This document shows positions 9,248 to 17,297 of a stretch of DNA of 45,071 nucleotides, one piece after another. The stretch is from positions 1-45,071 of the forward strand of contig CAYRFQ010000058.1 in the NCBI GenBank assembly GCA_964423615.1. Reading direction: 5' to 3'. The notes below the pieces were generated by a model that saw only the letters and a list, made by a program, of their open reading frames with translations, was not told the origin of the DNA and made no database searches. The number at the start of each line of letters is the position of its first letter. Positions within the stretch are counted from its first letter, which is position 1. The stretch is from CAYRFQ01 sp964423615 (GTDB taxonomy: Bacteria; Planctomycetota; Planctomycetia; Gemmatales; Gemmataceae). A program made the position numbers and the translations under genes.

Positions 9248-9979
9248 TCAAACATCTTTTTCCCAATCATTCGTCCACTGCTGGATGATCCACCGATTCA
9301 GGTCCTTGAGCATTTCGTGGTGGAGTCGATGGTTTGTTGCATATTCTTTGTACGTGACATCGACTCCAGCAGTGTACAGCAAGTGGTAATCTTGTTTGGC
9401 CAAACTTATCGGAACGATCGCATTGGCAATACCGTGACCGACAAAAATATGTAGGTCACGAATCGTTGGAAGTCGTAGCAACGGGCGCTGGTACCTTGGC
9501 AGAGAGCCGTTCAACGAAATGATCCCAGAAAAAGTATCCGGGAACATGAGTCCGAGACGATACGCTTGAGTCGCTCCCTCACAAACTCCTGCAAGATAAA
9601 TGCGATCTGGATGGATGTGGTAATTTTCTGCCGTGTGTTCAACGGCCTTGAGGACGTAGTCCTCTAATTGAGCGTCATACCCATCGACGGAACCCCATGA
9701 ATACCCAAGCCGACCTTCTCGATGGATGTCGACGGGGCGGGTTCCTCGCAATCCGACACAAATGAAGTTACGTCGGCTCAGTCGAGGGGCTAGTCTGAGG
9801 ATGTGTTCTTCGTCGGAACCGTGTCCGTGAAAAAACACCAATAACGGGTACGCATAACCTGGCTCATAGCCAGTAGGTAAAAATGTTCGAACCGGTAAAC
9901 ACTCAGGGACATCGACTGCAGATGTATAGAAACCTTCGCTTAGTCGAGAGTAGTTCCCGGATAAATCAGAATACAGCAT
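9248..9979 (-). CDS. Alpha/beta hydrolase of the carboxylesterase/phospholipase type, Cys nucleophile
   Basis: A 243-residue hydrolase. The fold is marked by PLLVFFHGHGSDEE (oxyanion-hole strand, near 45-58), the nucleophile elbow YLAGVCEGATQAY near 128-140, and a C-terminal helix with the candidate catalytic His in NHRLHHEMLKDLNRWI. The nucleophile position is Cys (GVCEG) where carboxylesterases have Ser, as in dienelactone hydrolases. The usual acid appears replaced in GHGIANAIVP, where an Asp before VP would be expected and Asn is present. Activity on common esters is therefore uncertain. The start ATG at 9979 is preferred over an upstream TTG, though its ribosome binding site (AGGCGA) is only moderate. 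No export signal is seen, so it should be cytoplasmic. It lies 450 bases downstream of cysC on the same strand with no evident functional link. Confidence 0.8.
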   Translation of the reverse strand: MLYSDLSGNYSRLSEGFYTSAVDVPECLPVRTFLPTGYEPGYAYPLLVFFHGHGSDEEHILRLAPRLSRRNFICVGLRGTRPVDIHREGRLGYSWGSVDGYDAQLEDYVLKAVEHTAENYHIHPDRIYLAGVCEGATQAYRLGLMFPDTFSGIISLNGSLPRYQRPLLRLPTIRDLHIFVGHGIANAIVPISLAKQDYHLLYTAGVDVTYKEYATNHRLHHEMLKDLNRWIIQQWTNDWEKDV

Positions 9980-10429
9980 GGATTCGCCTGTGATGCCAAG
10001 AGGTAACAGCACGCGGTGCAACCAGTGGTAGCCCGCTACAGTTAACTAGTCAAGAGGCTAAGGTGTCATCATCATAAACGCGTGTTTGCATGAGTCTACG
10101 ATTCCGACTGAGAGGTGTCAACGCGGGACTGGAGCCACAAAAAGCAAAAATAGGCGAAGGTAGCAATCCTGTTCCTGTTTACAACGATTAGGGGGCTTGC
10201 AAAAGAGAAAATCTGGTCATTCGATTGACCCCAAAGCAACGATTGGGGGAACAATTCACCGTCTAGAATTGCTCCAACAGCGACATAATCCTGGTCCCAT
10301 GAAGGAACCTTAAGGGTCTTACCCTGTGTACAATCCGATACACTAGAACGACCCCACCACGTAGTCATCCCGATGACGGTGGAAAACCTCAACGACAGTA
10401 AGCTTACAAATAATCACAAATTGAAACAG
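9980..10429. other. Gene-free stretch between cysC and hydrolase
   Basis: A reverse-strand frame of 98 codons occupies 10096-10392. It starts with TTG, lacks a ribosome binding site and its translation shows no recognised motif, so it is not called. The hydrolase promoter probably lies near 9990-10090. Confidence 0.35.
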
Positions 10430-11059
10430 TTACGCTTCAATAAGACCTTTCTGTGCTAAGAGTTCAAGCAAACTCACCGTGGCTTCTTGAGGGGAAACCG
10501 TCCCCCCATCAAGGACTAACTCCGGTTTTGTGGGTTCTTCGTAAGGAGCATCGATCCCGGTGAAGCCTTTAATTTCACCGGCCCGCGCTTTTTTGTACAA
10601 ACCCTTGGGATCGCGTTCTTCACAAACGGCCAAGGAGGTGTTGACGAAGATTTCGCAGAATGGCAAACCAGCTTCCTCATGAATCTTCCGGACCTGGTCA
10701 CGGTCGCTTGCGTAGGGGCTAATGAAGCTCGCTAATAATAGCACTCCGGTATCAGCGAACAGTTTGGCTACCTCCCCAATTCTTCGAATGTTTTCTTCGC
10801 GGTCTTCTGGCGAAAAGCCCAAATTTTTATTCAACCCGTGACGGATATTATCGCCATCGAGCACGTACGAGAGACGCCCTTGTTCGACCAGAGCGTGTTC
10901 AAGGGTGTAGGCTATGGTGCTCTTCCCCGAACCGCTCAATCCTGTGAACCAAAGAGTTGCCCCTTTTTGCTTCAACAAGGATTCTCGTTGAACTCGATCA
11001 ACATGTCCTTCGTGCCAAGTGATGTTCGTTGCTCTAATGTCAGTGTGTGCTTTGGCCAC
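10430..11059 (-). CDS. cysC: Adenylylsulfate kinase
   Basis: A 209-residue APS kinase that phosphorylates adenosine 5'-phosphosulfate to PAPS with ATP, in sulfate assimilation or sulfotransferase donor supply. The P-loop is GLSGSGKST (about 41-49). The DGDN stretch near 68 and the Arg-rich NIRRIGEVAKLF near 90 bind APS. LASFISPY near 109 carries the conserved Ser and FVNTSLAVCEERDPKGLYKKA (split here for length: FVNTSLAVCEERDP, then KGLYKKA) matches the family lid. The length fits a stand-alone enzyme. No cysD, cysN, cysH or sulfotransferase gene is adjacent, so its use of PAPS is not shown by context. A small remnant gene lies just upstream on the same strand. Confidence 0.95.
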   Translation of the reverse strand: MAKAHTDIRATNITWHEGHVDRVQRESLLKQKGATLWFTGLSGSGKSTIAYTLEHALVEQGRLSYVLDGDNIRHGLNKNLGFSPEDREENIRRIGEVAKLFADTGVLLLASFISPYASDRDQVRKIHEEAGLPFCEIFVNTSLAVCEERDPKGLYKKARAGEIKGFTGIDAPYEEPTKPELVLDGGTVSPQEATVSLLELLAQKGLIEA

Positions 11060-11126
11060 TTTCTATACTCCGCCTTAATAGTCTTAGAAACTCTCCGGAC
11101 ATCAAAACCATCCGGACGAGTCAAGT

Positions 11127-11395
11127 TTAACGTACAAACCGAAGTTCTCCGACACGATCGGCATTTATTTTACGGTCGTCCATTGAGTTGAGGCGATTTT
11201 GGGTAGACCAATCGTGCTTTGTGGATTGGAGAATCTCAACAATGGAGTCCCCGTAGTGGATAAACACCTTGTCCATCGATACCAAAAGCCAACAAGCTTT
11301 TTCAGCATCCCATGTGTTCTGGAAAACGCCAGCGTTCCGTGAAATACTACAGTGACACTCACGGGGTCATCACCGGGATTTACCAATTCGTGGTC
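11127..11395 (-). pseudogene. Frameshifted small gene, family unknown
   Basis: Two reading frames join into one coherent-looking protein. The first part, after an in-frame TGA at 11398-11396, reads DHELVNPGDDPVSVTVVFHG then TLA. The second, one base shifted near 11325-11335, reads VFQNTWDAEKACWLLVSMDK and goes on through VFIHYGDSIVEILQST to a TAA at 11129-11127. The switch looks like a single-base indel, either a true mutation or an assembly error. The second frame alone could be a 49-codon gene from an ATG at 11276. The sequence sits between cysC and a one-helix membrane protein on the same strand. I do not recognise the family. Confidence 0.35.
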
Positions 11396-11447
11396 TCAGA
11401 GATTCTTCGTGGACGACCGTGAAAAAGCTTACGTTATCTTGAAAATC

Positions 11448-11723
11448 TTACTGAAAATCGGAAAACTGTCGAAAAACAAAATACCAGGCAGCAAATGCCC
11501 AGTAGCAGATCCAGATCGTGCAAACGTACCAAGGAATCCGGGTGAGCGGATATTGCGGTGTGGATGATGCTTCCGTGCCGGGATTATCTTTGAAGGAAGG
11601 ATAAGATGGATAAGTTTGGGAAGTCTCTAACCTCAACGCGGTTGGATGGTTTTCAGAAGGATTGTGTAAGAAATCAGTTTTGTTCTGGGCGTTTTCTTTC
11701 TTATGTGTGTGCAGTTCCCGCAT
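11448..11723 (-). CDS. Small single-pass membrane protein, unknown function
   Basis: A 91-residue protein. The first ~60 residues are hydrophilic, rich in Asn, Ser and Thr, and the end holds one strong transmembrane helix in RIPWYVCTIWICYWAFAAWY near 63-82. A short tail FVFRQFSDFQ follows. The start ATG at 11723 is supported by GAGGG 6-7 bases upstream, better than an ATG 11 codons earlier. The arrangement, a cytoplasmic N-terminus with a C-terminal helix opened by RIPWY, recalls small membrane subunits near oxidase or transporter genes, but no such gene is next to it. I do not recognise the protein. It is about 140 bases downstream of the Cys-rich small gene and on the same strand. Confidence 0.5.
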   Translation of the reverse strand: MRELHTHKKENAQNKTDFLHNPSENHPTALRLETSQTYPSYPSFKDNPGTEASSTPQYPLTRIPWYVCTIWICYWAFAAWYFVFRQFSDFQ

Positions 11724-11866
11724 GGTGTTCCCTCGACAAACTGGATTTGGCTTCATGCTGATCCAAGAACGGGCCGATTCACCCTGAATGCTTTCGAGTG
11801 GTCAGTCACCTGTATCTATGGTTGCATTAAATTATTAGTTCAAAGTTTTCCAAATTGACACGACTA

Positions 11867-12169
11867 TTAACTGCGATCCGAATTTCTGAGATTCGACTCG
11901 ATTTCCTTAGCGCGGCAGAGAGTTCCTGTTTTACCTGGTTCTTCAAAATGGTAAATTCCAGGCTCGTCAAGTTCCTCTCCTGGAGACAGTCGGCAAGCCT
12001 TGTACCTGGCCATACTACGCCAAAAGCCTACGGAAAGGCACGTGGAACAGACCAAAGCGTACGTTTTAAGTTCTTCTGTAATCCCATCGGACCAGCGGGA
12101 CGCAACCTTGAACTGAGCTAGGTTACCGCAATTCTCCTCGGTGCATTGGATTGTGTAGGTGAAAGGCAT
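11867..12169 (-). CDS. Conserved planctomycete small Cys-containing protein
   Basis: A 100-residue protein without signal or membrane segment. It has a Cys pair CTEENC (9-14) and a second pair CSTC (near 41-44), a spacing that could hold zinc as a small ribbon, plus a further Cys in the stretch YKACRLSPGEELDEPGIY. The pattern of a Cys pair, ASRWSDG...ELKTY, a second Cys or His pair, then CRL.PGE..EPGIY is one I associate with uncharacterised short proteins of Planctomycetota. No function is established. The ATG at 12169 has no strong ribosome binding site. The gene begins 76 bases after the rnc stop on the same strand, so it may be co-transcribed with rnc. A nucleic-acid-binding role is only a guess from the Cys pairs. 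Confidence 0.7.
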   Translation of the reverse strand: MPFTYTIQCTEENCGNLAQFKVASRWSDGITEELKTYALVCSTCLSVGFWRSMARYKACRLSPGEELDEPGIYHFEEPGKTGTLCRAKEIESNLRNSDRS

Positions 12170-12245
12170 GAGGTTCGGTGGCCGAGATTACAGGTGGAAT
12201 GGTTGGTGGCTACCCAAGGTTGCAGACGAATCTTACCTAAAGCGG

Positions 12246-12974
12246 CTAGTCACACGCGAAAGGGAGTGGATCACCATTGATTTGGGCGAGCGCGTTCATG
12301 GCGGCTTTCTGCTCAGCTTCTTTCTTGTTACGTCCCCAAGCTCCAGTGTAGCGAAATTTATTGATCACGGCTGCAATCTTGAAACATTTGCTGTGATCAG
12401 GACCTTTTTCATCGAGAAGGGCGTACTGCGGCGTGGCCCCGAATTCTCGTTGAGCTACCTGTTGCAAAACGGATTTGAAATTATGGCCGTGGGTTCCGTC
12501 ATCGACGCGTTCGATTTCAGACACCAAGTGGTCGAGGATGAATGACCGTGCCACTTCAAGCCCGCCATCGAGGTAGATTGCCGCCACCAACGACTCAAAG
12601 ACGTCGGCAAGCAAGTTAGCTGGGATGGTGGCATGCGAGTGCATCCCTTTACCCATGAACAGAAAATCACCAAGGCCTAACTTACGACTTAGCCGAGCAC
12701 AAGTTCGACGGCTCACGACAGTGGATTTAATCTTAGTAAGTTCCCCTTCTTCGTATTCGGGGAACATCTTGTAGAGCTGTTCGCAAGTGACCAGGGAAAG
12801 TACCGAATCGCCAAGAAACTCCATCCGCTCGTTGGAAGCGAGTCGAGTCTCGGCACTCGAAGTATGTGTAAGGGCCGCCCGGAGGAGTTCAGGTTGTTGG
12901 AAGCGATATCCGATGACAGACTGGCAACGTTCGAGAATGTCAGTCTGGTCGTTCAATGTAGCTTCGTGCGGCAT
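12246..12974 (-). CDS. rnc: Ribonuclease III
   Basis: A 243-residue endoribonuclease that cuts double-stranded RNA during rRNA and mRNA processing. The catalytic signature NERMEFLGDSVLS (about 47-59) carries the Glu and Asp metal ligands, and the second ligand cluster is in LLADVFESLVAAIYLDGG (near 120-137). The C-terminal ~70 residues form the dsRNA-binding domain, starting at NFKSVLQQ and ending with NKKEAEQKAAMNAL. The ATG at 12974 gives the usual length; an upstream TTG would add 22 residues with no family match. The downstream neighbour is the small Cys-containing protein. The region upstream holds a MITE-like inverted repeat that could bear on its transcription, with the nearer arm about 85 bases from the start. 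Confidence 0.95.
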   Translation of the reverse strand: MPHEATLNDQTDILERCQSVIGYRFQQPELLRAALTHTSSAETRLASNERMEFLGDSVLSLVTCEQLYKMFPEYEEGELTKIKSTVVSRRTCARLSRKLGLGDFLFMGKGMHSHATIPANLLADVFESLVAAIYLDGGLEVARSFILDHLVSEIERVDDGTHGHNFKSVLQQVAQREFGATPQYALLDEKGPDHSKCFKIAAVINKFRYTGAWGRNKKEAEQKAAMNALAQINGDPLPFACD

Positions 12975-13057
12975 GGTAAGGTCAACGAAATGACATAAAA
13001 TTTTGCAGTAGAAATTAACACTCTGATGATTCGCTGTCAACAGTCCATACTAAAAAC

Positions 13058-13177
13058 CAGGGCCGTTTGATTGTCCGAGTTTTCCCGATCAGAAAACGGT
13101 TTGGGGAAAATAGGTAGCTGCTCAAGTTTCCTCGACTCCCAAAGAATCCATCAGAAACCGACAATCAAACGGCCCTG
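13058..13177. mobile_element. MITE-like element with 18-base terminal inverted repeats
   Basis: The 18 bases at 13058-13075, CAGGGCCGTTTGATTGTC, recur as an exact reverse complement at 13160-13177, with 84 bases between the arms. No open frame lies inside. AAAAACCAG occurs at 13052-13060, overlapping the left arm, and again at 13181-13189 just beyond the right arm. It could be part of a target duplication, although it is not cleanly adjacent to both ends. A total of 120 bases with perfect ends fits a miniature inverted-repeat element mobilised by a transposase elsewhere. An RNA structure with a long loop is the alternative. Confidence 0.5.
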
Positions 13178-13279
13178 ACGAAAAACCAGAGACCCTGGCC
13201 GCTTTTGGAAACTAGCAGTGATAGTATGTACACAAATCTGTATACCATAATCGAGCCTGAAAATGTCTTGGCCCAAGCC

Positions 13280-13304
13280 TGGCGGAGCTAAGAGTGTTCC
13301 GCCA
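13280..13304 (-). terminator. Possible terminator hairpin after the redox gene
   Basis: TGGCGGA at 13280-13286 pairs exactly with TCCGCCA at 13298-13304 around an 11-base loop. It lies about 100 bases past the stop of the 1248-residue gene on the reverse strand. No T-run follows, so termination would be weak or factor-assisted. Confidence 0.3.
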
Positions 13305-13406
13305 ATCATGGAATGGAAACTCCACGGCAACCCCGAAAAGAAAAGTCAAGCTTTACCGAAGAGCCCCCAAAGCCCTCAAACATAAACTCCATTTGTTCGG
13401 GCACAG

Positions 13407-16400
13407 TCACTTAGGATGTTTGTGCTTGAGATGTTTGGGCAGTTCGTATCCAACCTCAAGGAACGAAACGAGGTCCATTATCTCTTCTTTTGTCAGGACA
13501 TTCACCAAACCCTCGGGCATCGGCGAACTCTTCGAAATGATTATTCGTTTTACCAAGCGTTTCTTGAGCTGGGTGACGTTCTTCGGTGTCAGCAAATTCG
13601 GGGTGACGTGGTACTTCCCCCTTGTCGTCTTCGTTAAAACACCCGTCACGACTTTTCCCGTTCGAAGGAGGAACGACCTGTTTTGGTAATCCTCGTGGAT
13701 CTTGCTCGATGGCTCAAGGATTTGCTGCAGCAAATCCTTGCCGCGATACCGCTTACCTACATCAGAGAGGTCCGGACCGAGGTTCACGCCATGTCCCGCG
13801 ACAGCATGACACTGATGACAATTGGCTTTCATGAACGCTTGCATACCTCTCATCACGGAAGTTTCATCCCGACGAACCGTAAACTTGGCGAAGTCTGAGG
13901 TCTTCCATTTGCGAACGACATTCGGCTTGCCTGCCGCCAACAACTTCTTCGCAGTAGCATCATCCTTGGCCACGACCATGTTCCCTTTCATGATGACCCA
14001 GTGACCAGGGAAGGTACAGACATATGGATAGATTCCTGGTTTCTTCGGAGCGTTGAAACGCAAGACGTGAACTCGAGATTTACGTGTCGGTCCGATCATC
14101 CGAGCTGCGTGAAGGATCAGGTGCTTTTTGCTCTCGGGAATGAAATCAGAACTGGCGTTGCGAGGGTCTTTAGCCATCTCGTTGGCGGCCATGCCGACTT
14201 CGGCGAGTGCTCCTGCTTTGACAATAATCAAGTTATGGTCCGTCGCATCCGGATTTGTGAACACTAACTTGATCGGCTGTCCCGGCTTGACGGAAAACAT
14301 CTCTTTATCGTAGAGCATACGTTCAGGAAGACAGGAAATGCGAACGATCCGAAGATTCTTTTGGCTATCGAACTGGGCCTGCTGGGCCGAGGGCGTTGGT
14401 TCGCGGAACTCATCGTTTCCCGTGGAACTCTTGAGCAGTTGAGCGACTTGGGGATTGCCTTCCGCGTACTTCTTGAGAGTCCGAGAACCCAGAGCACACC
14501 TTATGGCGTAGTCAAGATGGCCCCCTCGGGGATGTTTGAAAACATCTAACATGGCATCGAATGCCTCTCGAGTCCCGATGTAGCTCGCTGCGATCGCTGC
14601 TTGCATCCGAACGATTCCGTTGGAGTCATTCGCCGCCTTACGCAACAACTTAATGGCATCGGGGATGTGGCCATGCCAGTAACGAAGTTGGTGTGTCGCG
14701 GCAGCTCGGGCACGGGAGTCTTCACAACCAAGCAACTCCCGCAGCAATTTCGTATTGGTACTTCGGATTCCACGATACGTCCAGATCGCCTCCATCTGAT
14801 GATGTCGAAAACGGGCTTCTTTTCGATTCAAGCTCGCAACCCAGGTATCGACGGCCCTCTTTACTTCGTGACGATCTCGCTCCCGGAGTTCTCGTTTGGC
14901 CCAATAGCGAACGCGGTACTCTCGCCGTTCAAGCAATTGGACAAGTTGGGGAACAGTAGCTTCGGCGATCTTCGGTGGATCTTGAAGTTGTTTCCCTTTG
15001 GCGGTGATGCGCCATATACGACCCGAACGCCGGTCACGTCGGTCATCGCGAAGGGAGTACTGAGCGTGTCCTTTGACAGGGTTGTACCAATCGCAAATAT
15101 ACAATGCCCCGCGTGGACCAAACCTCACGTCGACTGGAATGAAACTCAAGTTGGTCGAGAAAAGCAAATCACCAACATATTCTTCGTCGTAGCCGAACGG
15201 AAGTTCCTTCCATCGGTGGATCTCGACTCTTGTGGTTGGCTTGTAACGCACTTTGATGAAATAGCCGAGCAACCGAATCGGAAAGGTCAACCAATCGATG
15301 AATTCATGGCCGCAAACCCCGGAGTACGCTCGCAACCCTTTTGGTCGTGGATGAACCATCGGGTATGGTGGATCGAGCGAGTGGAAGGCTTCGGCGTAAA
15401 CGGGATGACTCGCCAGGTGCTGCCCCCAATCATCGAACGTCACGCCCCAAGGGTTTGTACTGCGATAGGTCCCGAAACTTGTGAGCTTGTGCTTGTCCGT
15501 TTCGAAACGGAACCAACCGCTGTCTTGTTGACGAACCGGCCCGTACGGAGTCTCGACCTGGGTGTGGTGGAAGATCGACTCCCGAAACATCAAGTCTCCG
15601 TCGGGAGTCCACACGATGTCGTGGAGGGAGTGGTGCGAATCTTCCGTCCCGAAACCAGTCAGTACAATGCGACGAAAGTCAGCCTTGCCGTCCCCATCGG
15701 TGTCCTTCAAAAAAGTCAAATGCGGCTGTTCGGATACATACACGCCGCCGTCACCAAATTCGAATGACAACGGAATGTGTAACTTGTCGGCGAACACCGA
15801 GGATTTGTCTGCTTTACCATCACCGTCAGTGTCTTCCAGTATCACGATTTTGTCGTTCGGTTCCCGTCCTGGATACACGTGAGGATACGTCGTTGAACAA
15901 CTCACCCACAGCCGCCCTTTCGAATCCCAACGCATTTGAATCGGAGCGGCGATCTCGGGAAACTGCTCTTCTCCGGCGAACAAATTCACTTCAAATCGTG
16001 GATCGACCTTGAAGGCCTTTCTTTCGTCTTCGGCCGACAACCACTTATTGATTCCACGAGACTCCGTCGTTTTGGGCAGCGGAGGAACGTTACTGTCGTC
16101 GATTGTTTCAGGCACTGTCTTGCCCTGCGCAAGGTCCCAAATTCGCTTGTCTCGATTGGCAACCATGATGTCGAAGTTTCTCATTGCCGGCAAGAAGTCG
16201 AGATATCCGTATTTTTTGTTACGGCCACCGGTGTAGTAAAATGTGTTGAGTGGCCGATATCGGCGGAAGAACTGGCGGTTCTGGTCCTGAACGACTTTTC
16301 GGATATTGGCGTTCACTTTTGGTGGAGTTCGGTCGAACAGACCCCGAAACACTAAATCGGCAAAGAGTGCGTATCCTTCTTCCGTCAGGTGACAGCCATT

Positions 16401-17153
16401 GAACGTCAAGTTCGTGTTGGAATCGTCCATGGCCTCGCGGGTCGCTTCGAACACATCAACGAAGCCGATCTTTTGTTGCTTTGCGATGGTTCGCATGGCC
16501 TCGACATACATTTTGATGTTGGCGTTGTTTCGTTTAGCGGCAGGTAACTCTTTCACGTCCTCGTTCGCAATGGGGGAGATCAAAACGATCCTAGGGCCGC
16601 TATTTCCGTTGAACGCTTTGGACTTTAAGTTCGTCAAGTACGTTGTGAGTTTTTTCTTGAACGTATCAAGACCGGTCTTTCCTGCGAACGATTCGTTGAA
16701 ACCGTAGCTTGCGAAGATAACGTCTACCTTTTCGTGAGCGAGATGCTGCTCAAGGTCGGCAAAATTGGTGGGTCTAGGTTGCAAATCAATCTCGTCGGCA
16801 GACCATGCGAGGTTACGGATGACAAGTTGGTGTTTAGGATGGGCCTGATGCAGCAGCGACTGTAAAAAGCCGTGATCTTGTGACCTCTCGATCAAAGTAG
16901 CCCCGATGAATGCGATGCGATCACCTTTCTGAAGTTCTAACGGTAAACGCGTCGTGCGAGGTTTTCCCGACTTTGCTCGCGGGGCAGTCTTCTGATAGAC
17001 GCCGTACTTTTCGAATTCTTTTGTTTCAGTTCTTTGCTTCGCTCCTCGCCTCTGTGGATCGAGACTTTCATTTTGAGGGAAGGATAATGTCACGGCGACG
17101 AGAGCAATGCCGCACAGGCTGGCCATAAAAAAACGAGTCAACGCGGGTTGCAT
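13407..17153 (-). CDS. Giant exported redox protein: SGNH hydrolase + PVC-type dehydrogenase + HEAT + cupredoxin + cytochrome c
   Basis: A 1248-residue exported protein with an N-terminal signal (about 1-25). In order it shows an SGNH/GDSL-like domain (about 75-280, opening GDRIAFIGATLIER, so the classic GDS serine is not seen) and a beta-propeller sugar/alcohol dehydrogenase-like domain of the PVC membrane-bound type (about 360-740). The latter has two DTDGDGKAD calcium-type loops. HEAT-like helices follow (about 750-930). Next is a plastocyanin-like domain (about 960-1090) with likely type 1 copper ligands: His in ATDHN, Cys and His in VCTFPGHW and Met in KGNMVV. The end is a cytochrome c domain with haem motif CHQCH (1112-1116) and probable axial Met in SSPMPEG. 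Electrons could pass from substrate through copper and haem. Close relatives are frequent in Planctomycetota with unknown substrates. Confidence 0.9.
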   Translation of the reverse strand: MQPALTRFFMASLCGIALVAVTLSFPQNESLDPQRRGAKQRTETKEFEKYGVYQKTAPRAKSGKPRTTRLPLELQKGDRIAFIGATLIERSQDHGFLQSLLHQAHPKHQLVIRNLAWSADEIDLQPRPTNFADLEQHLAHEKVDVIFASYGFNESFAGKTGLDTFKKKLTTYLTNLKSKAFNGNSGPRIVLISPIANEDVKELPAAKRNNANIKMYVEAMRTIAKQQKIGFVDVFEATREAMDDSNTNLTFNGCHLTEEGYALFADLVFRGLFDRTPPKVNANIRKVVQDQNRQFFRRYRPLNTFYYTGGRNKKYGYLDFLPAMRNFDIMVANRDKRIWDLAQGKTVPETIDDSNVPPLPKTTESRGINKWLSAEDERKAFKVDPRFEVNLFAGEEQFPEIAAPIQMRWDSKGRLWVSCSTTYPHVYPGREPNDKIVILEDTDGDGKADKSSVFADKLHIPLSFEFGDGGVYVSEQPHLTFLKDTDGDGKADFRRIVLTGFGTEDSHHSLHDIVWTPDGDLMFRESIFHHTQVETPYGPVRQQDSGWFRFETDKHKLTSFGTYRSTNPWGVTFDDWGQHLASHPVYAEAFHSLDPPYPMVHPRPKGLRAYSGVCGHEFIDWLTFPIRLLGYFIKVRYKPTTRVEIHRWKELPFGYDEEYVGDLLFSTNLSFIPVDVRFGPRGALYICDWYNPVKGHAQYSLRDDRRDRRSGRIWRITAKGKQLQDPPKIAEATVPQLVQLLERREYRVRYWAKRELRERDRHEVKRAVDTWVASLNRKEARFRHHQMEAIWTYRGIRSTNTKLLRELLGCEDSRARAAATHQLRYWHGHIPDAIKLLRKAANDSNGIVRMQAAIAASYIGTREAFDAMLDVFKHPRGGHLDYAIRCALGSRTLKKYAEGNPQVAQLLKSSTGNDEFREPTPSAQQAQFDSQKNLRIVRISCLPERMLYDKEMFSVKPGQPIKLVFTNPDATDHNLIIVKAGALAEVGMAANEMAKDPRNASSDFIPESKKHLILHAARMIGPTRKSRVHVLRFNAPKKPGIYPYVCTFPGHWVIMKGNMVVAKDDATAKKLLAAGKPNVVRKWKTSDFAKFTVRRDETSVMRGMQAFMKANCHQCHAVAGHGVNLGPDLSDVGKRYRGKDLLQQILEPSSKIHEDYQNRSFLLRTGKVVTGVLTKTTRGKYHVTPNLLTPKNVTQLKKRLVKRIIISKSSPMPEGLVNVLTKEEIMDLVSFLEVGYELPKHLKHKHPK

Positions 17154-17297
17154 GTGGAATGATCCTTATTGGCGGAAGTGGGCGTGCCTCTGAAAGACAT
17201 GTGGACAATGACGCATGTAGAAAAGGAATGTAGTGTTCTTGTAGTGTGTGTAAAAAGTCGCGGCTGGACTTTCGCATCTCCATAGTAAGGAATTCTA

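Larger units (their letters stand above)
12975..13406. other. Intergenic region containing MITE-like element and hairpin
   Basis: 432 bases between the end of the giant redox gene and the start of rnc. It holds an 18-base inverted repeat pair at 13058-13177 and a 7-base-stem hairpin at 13280-13304, both listed separately. No gene is seen. Confidence 0.5.

Noticed and set aside
10096..10392. 98-codon reverse-strand frame downstream of cysC
   Set aside because: TTG start, no ribosome binding site, no motif recognised.
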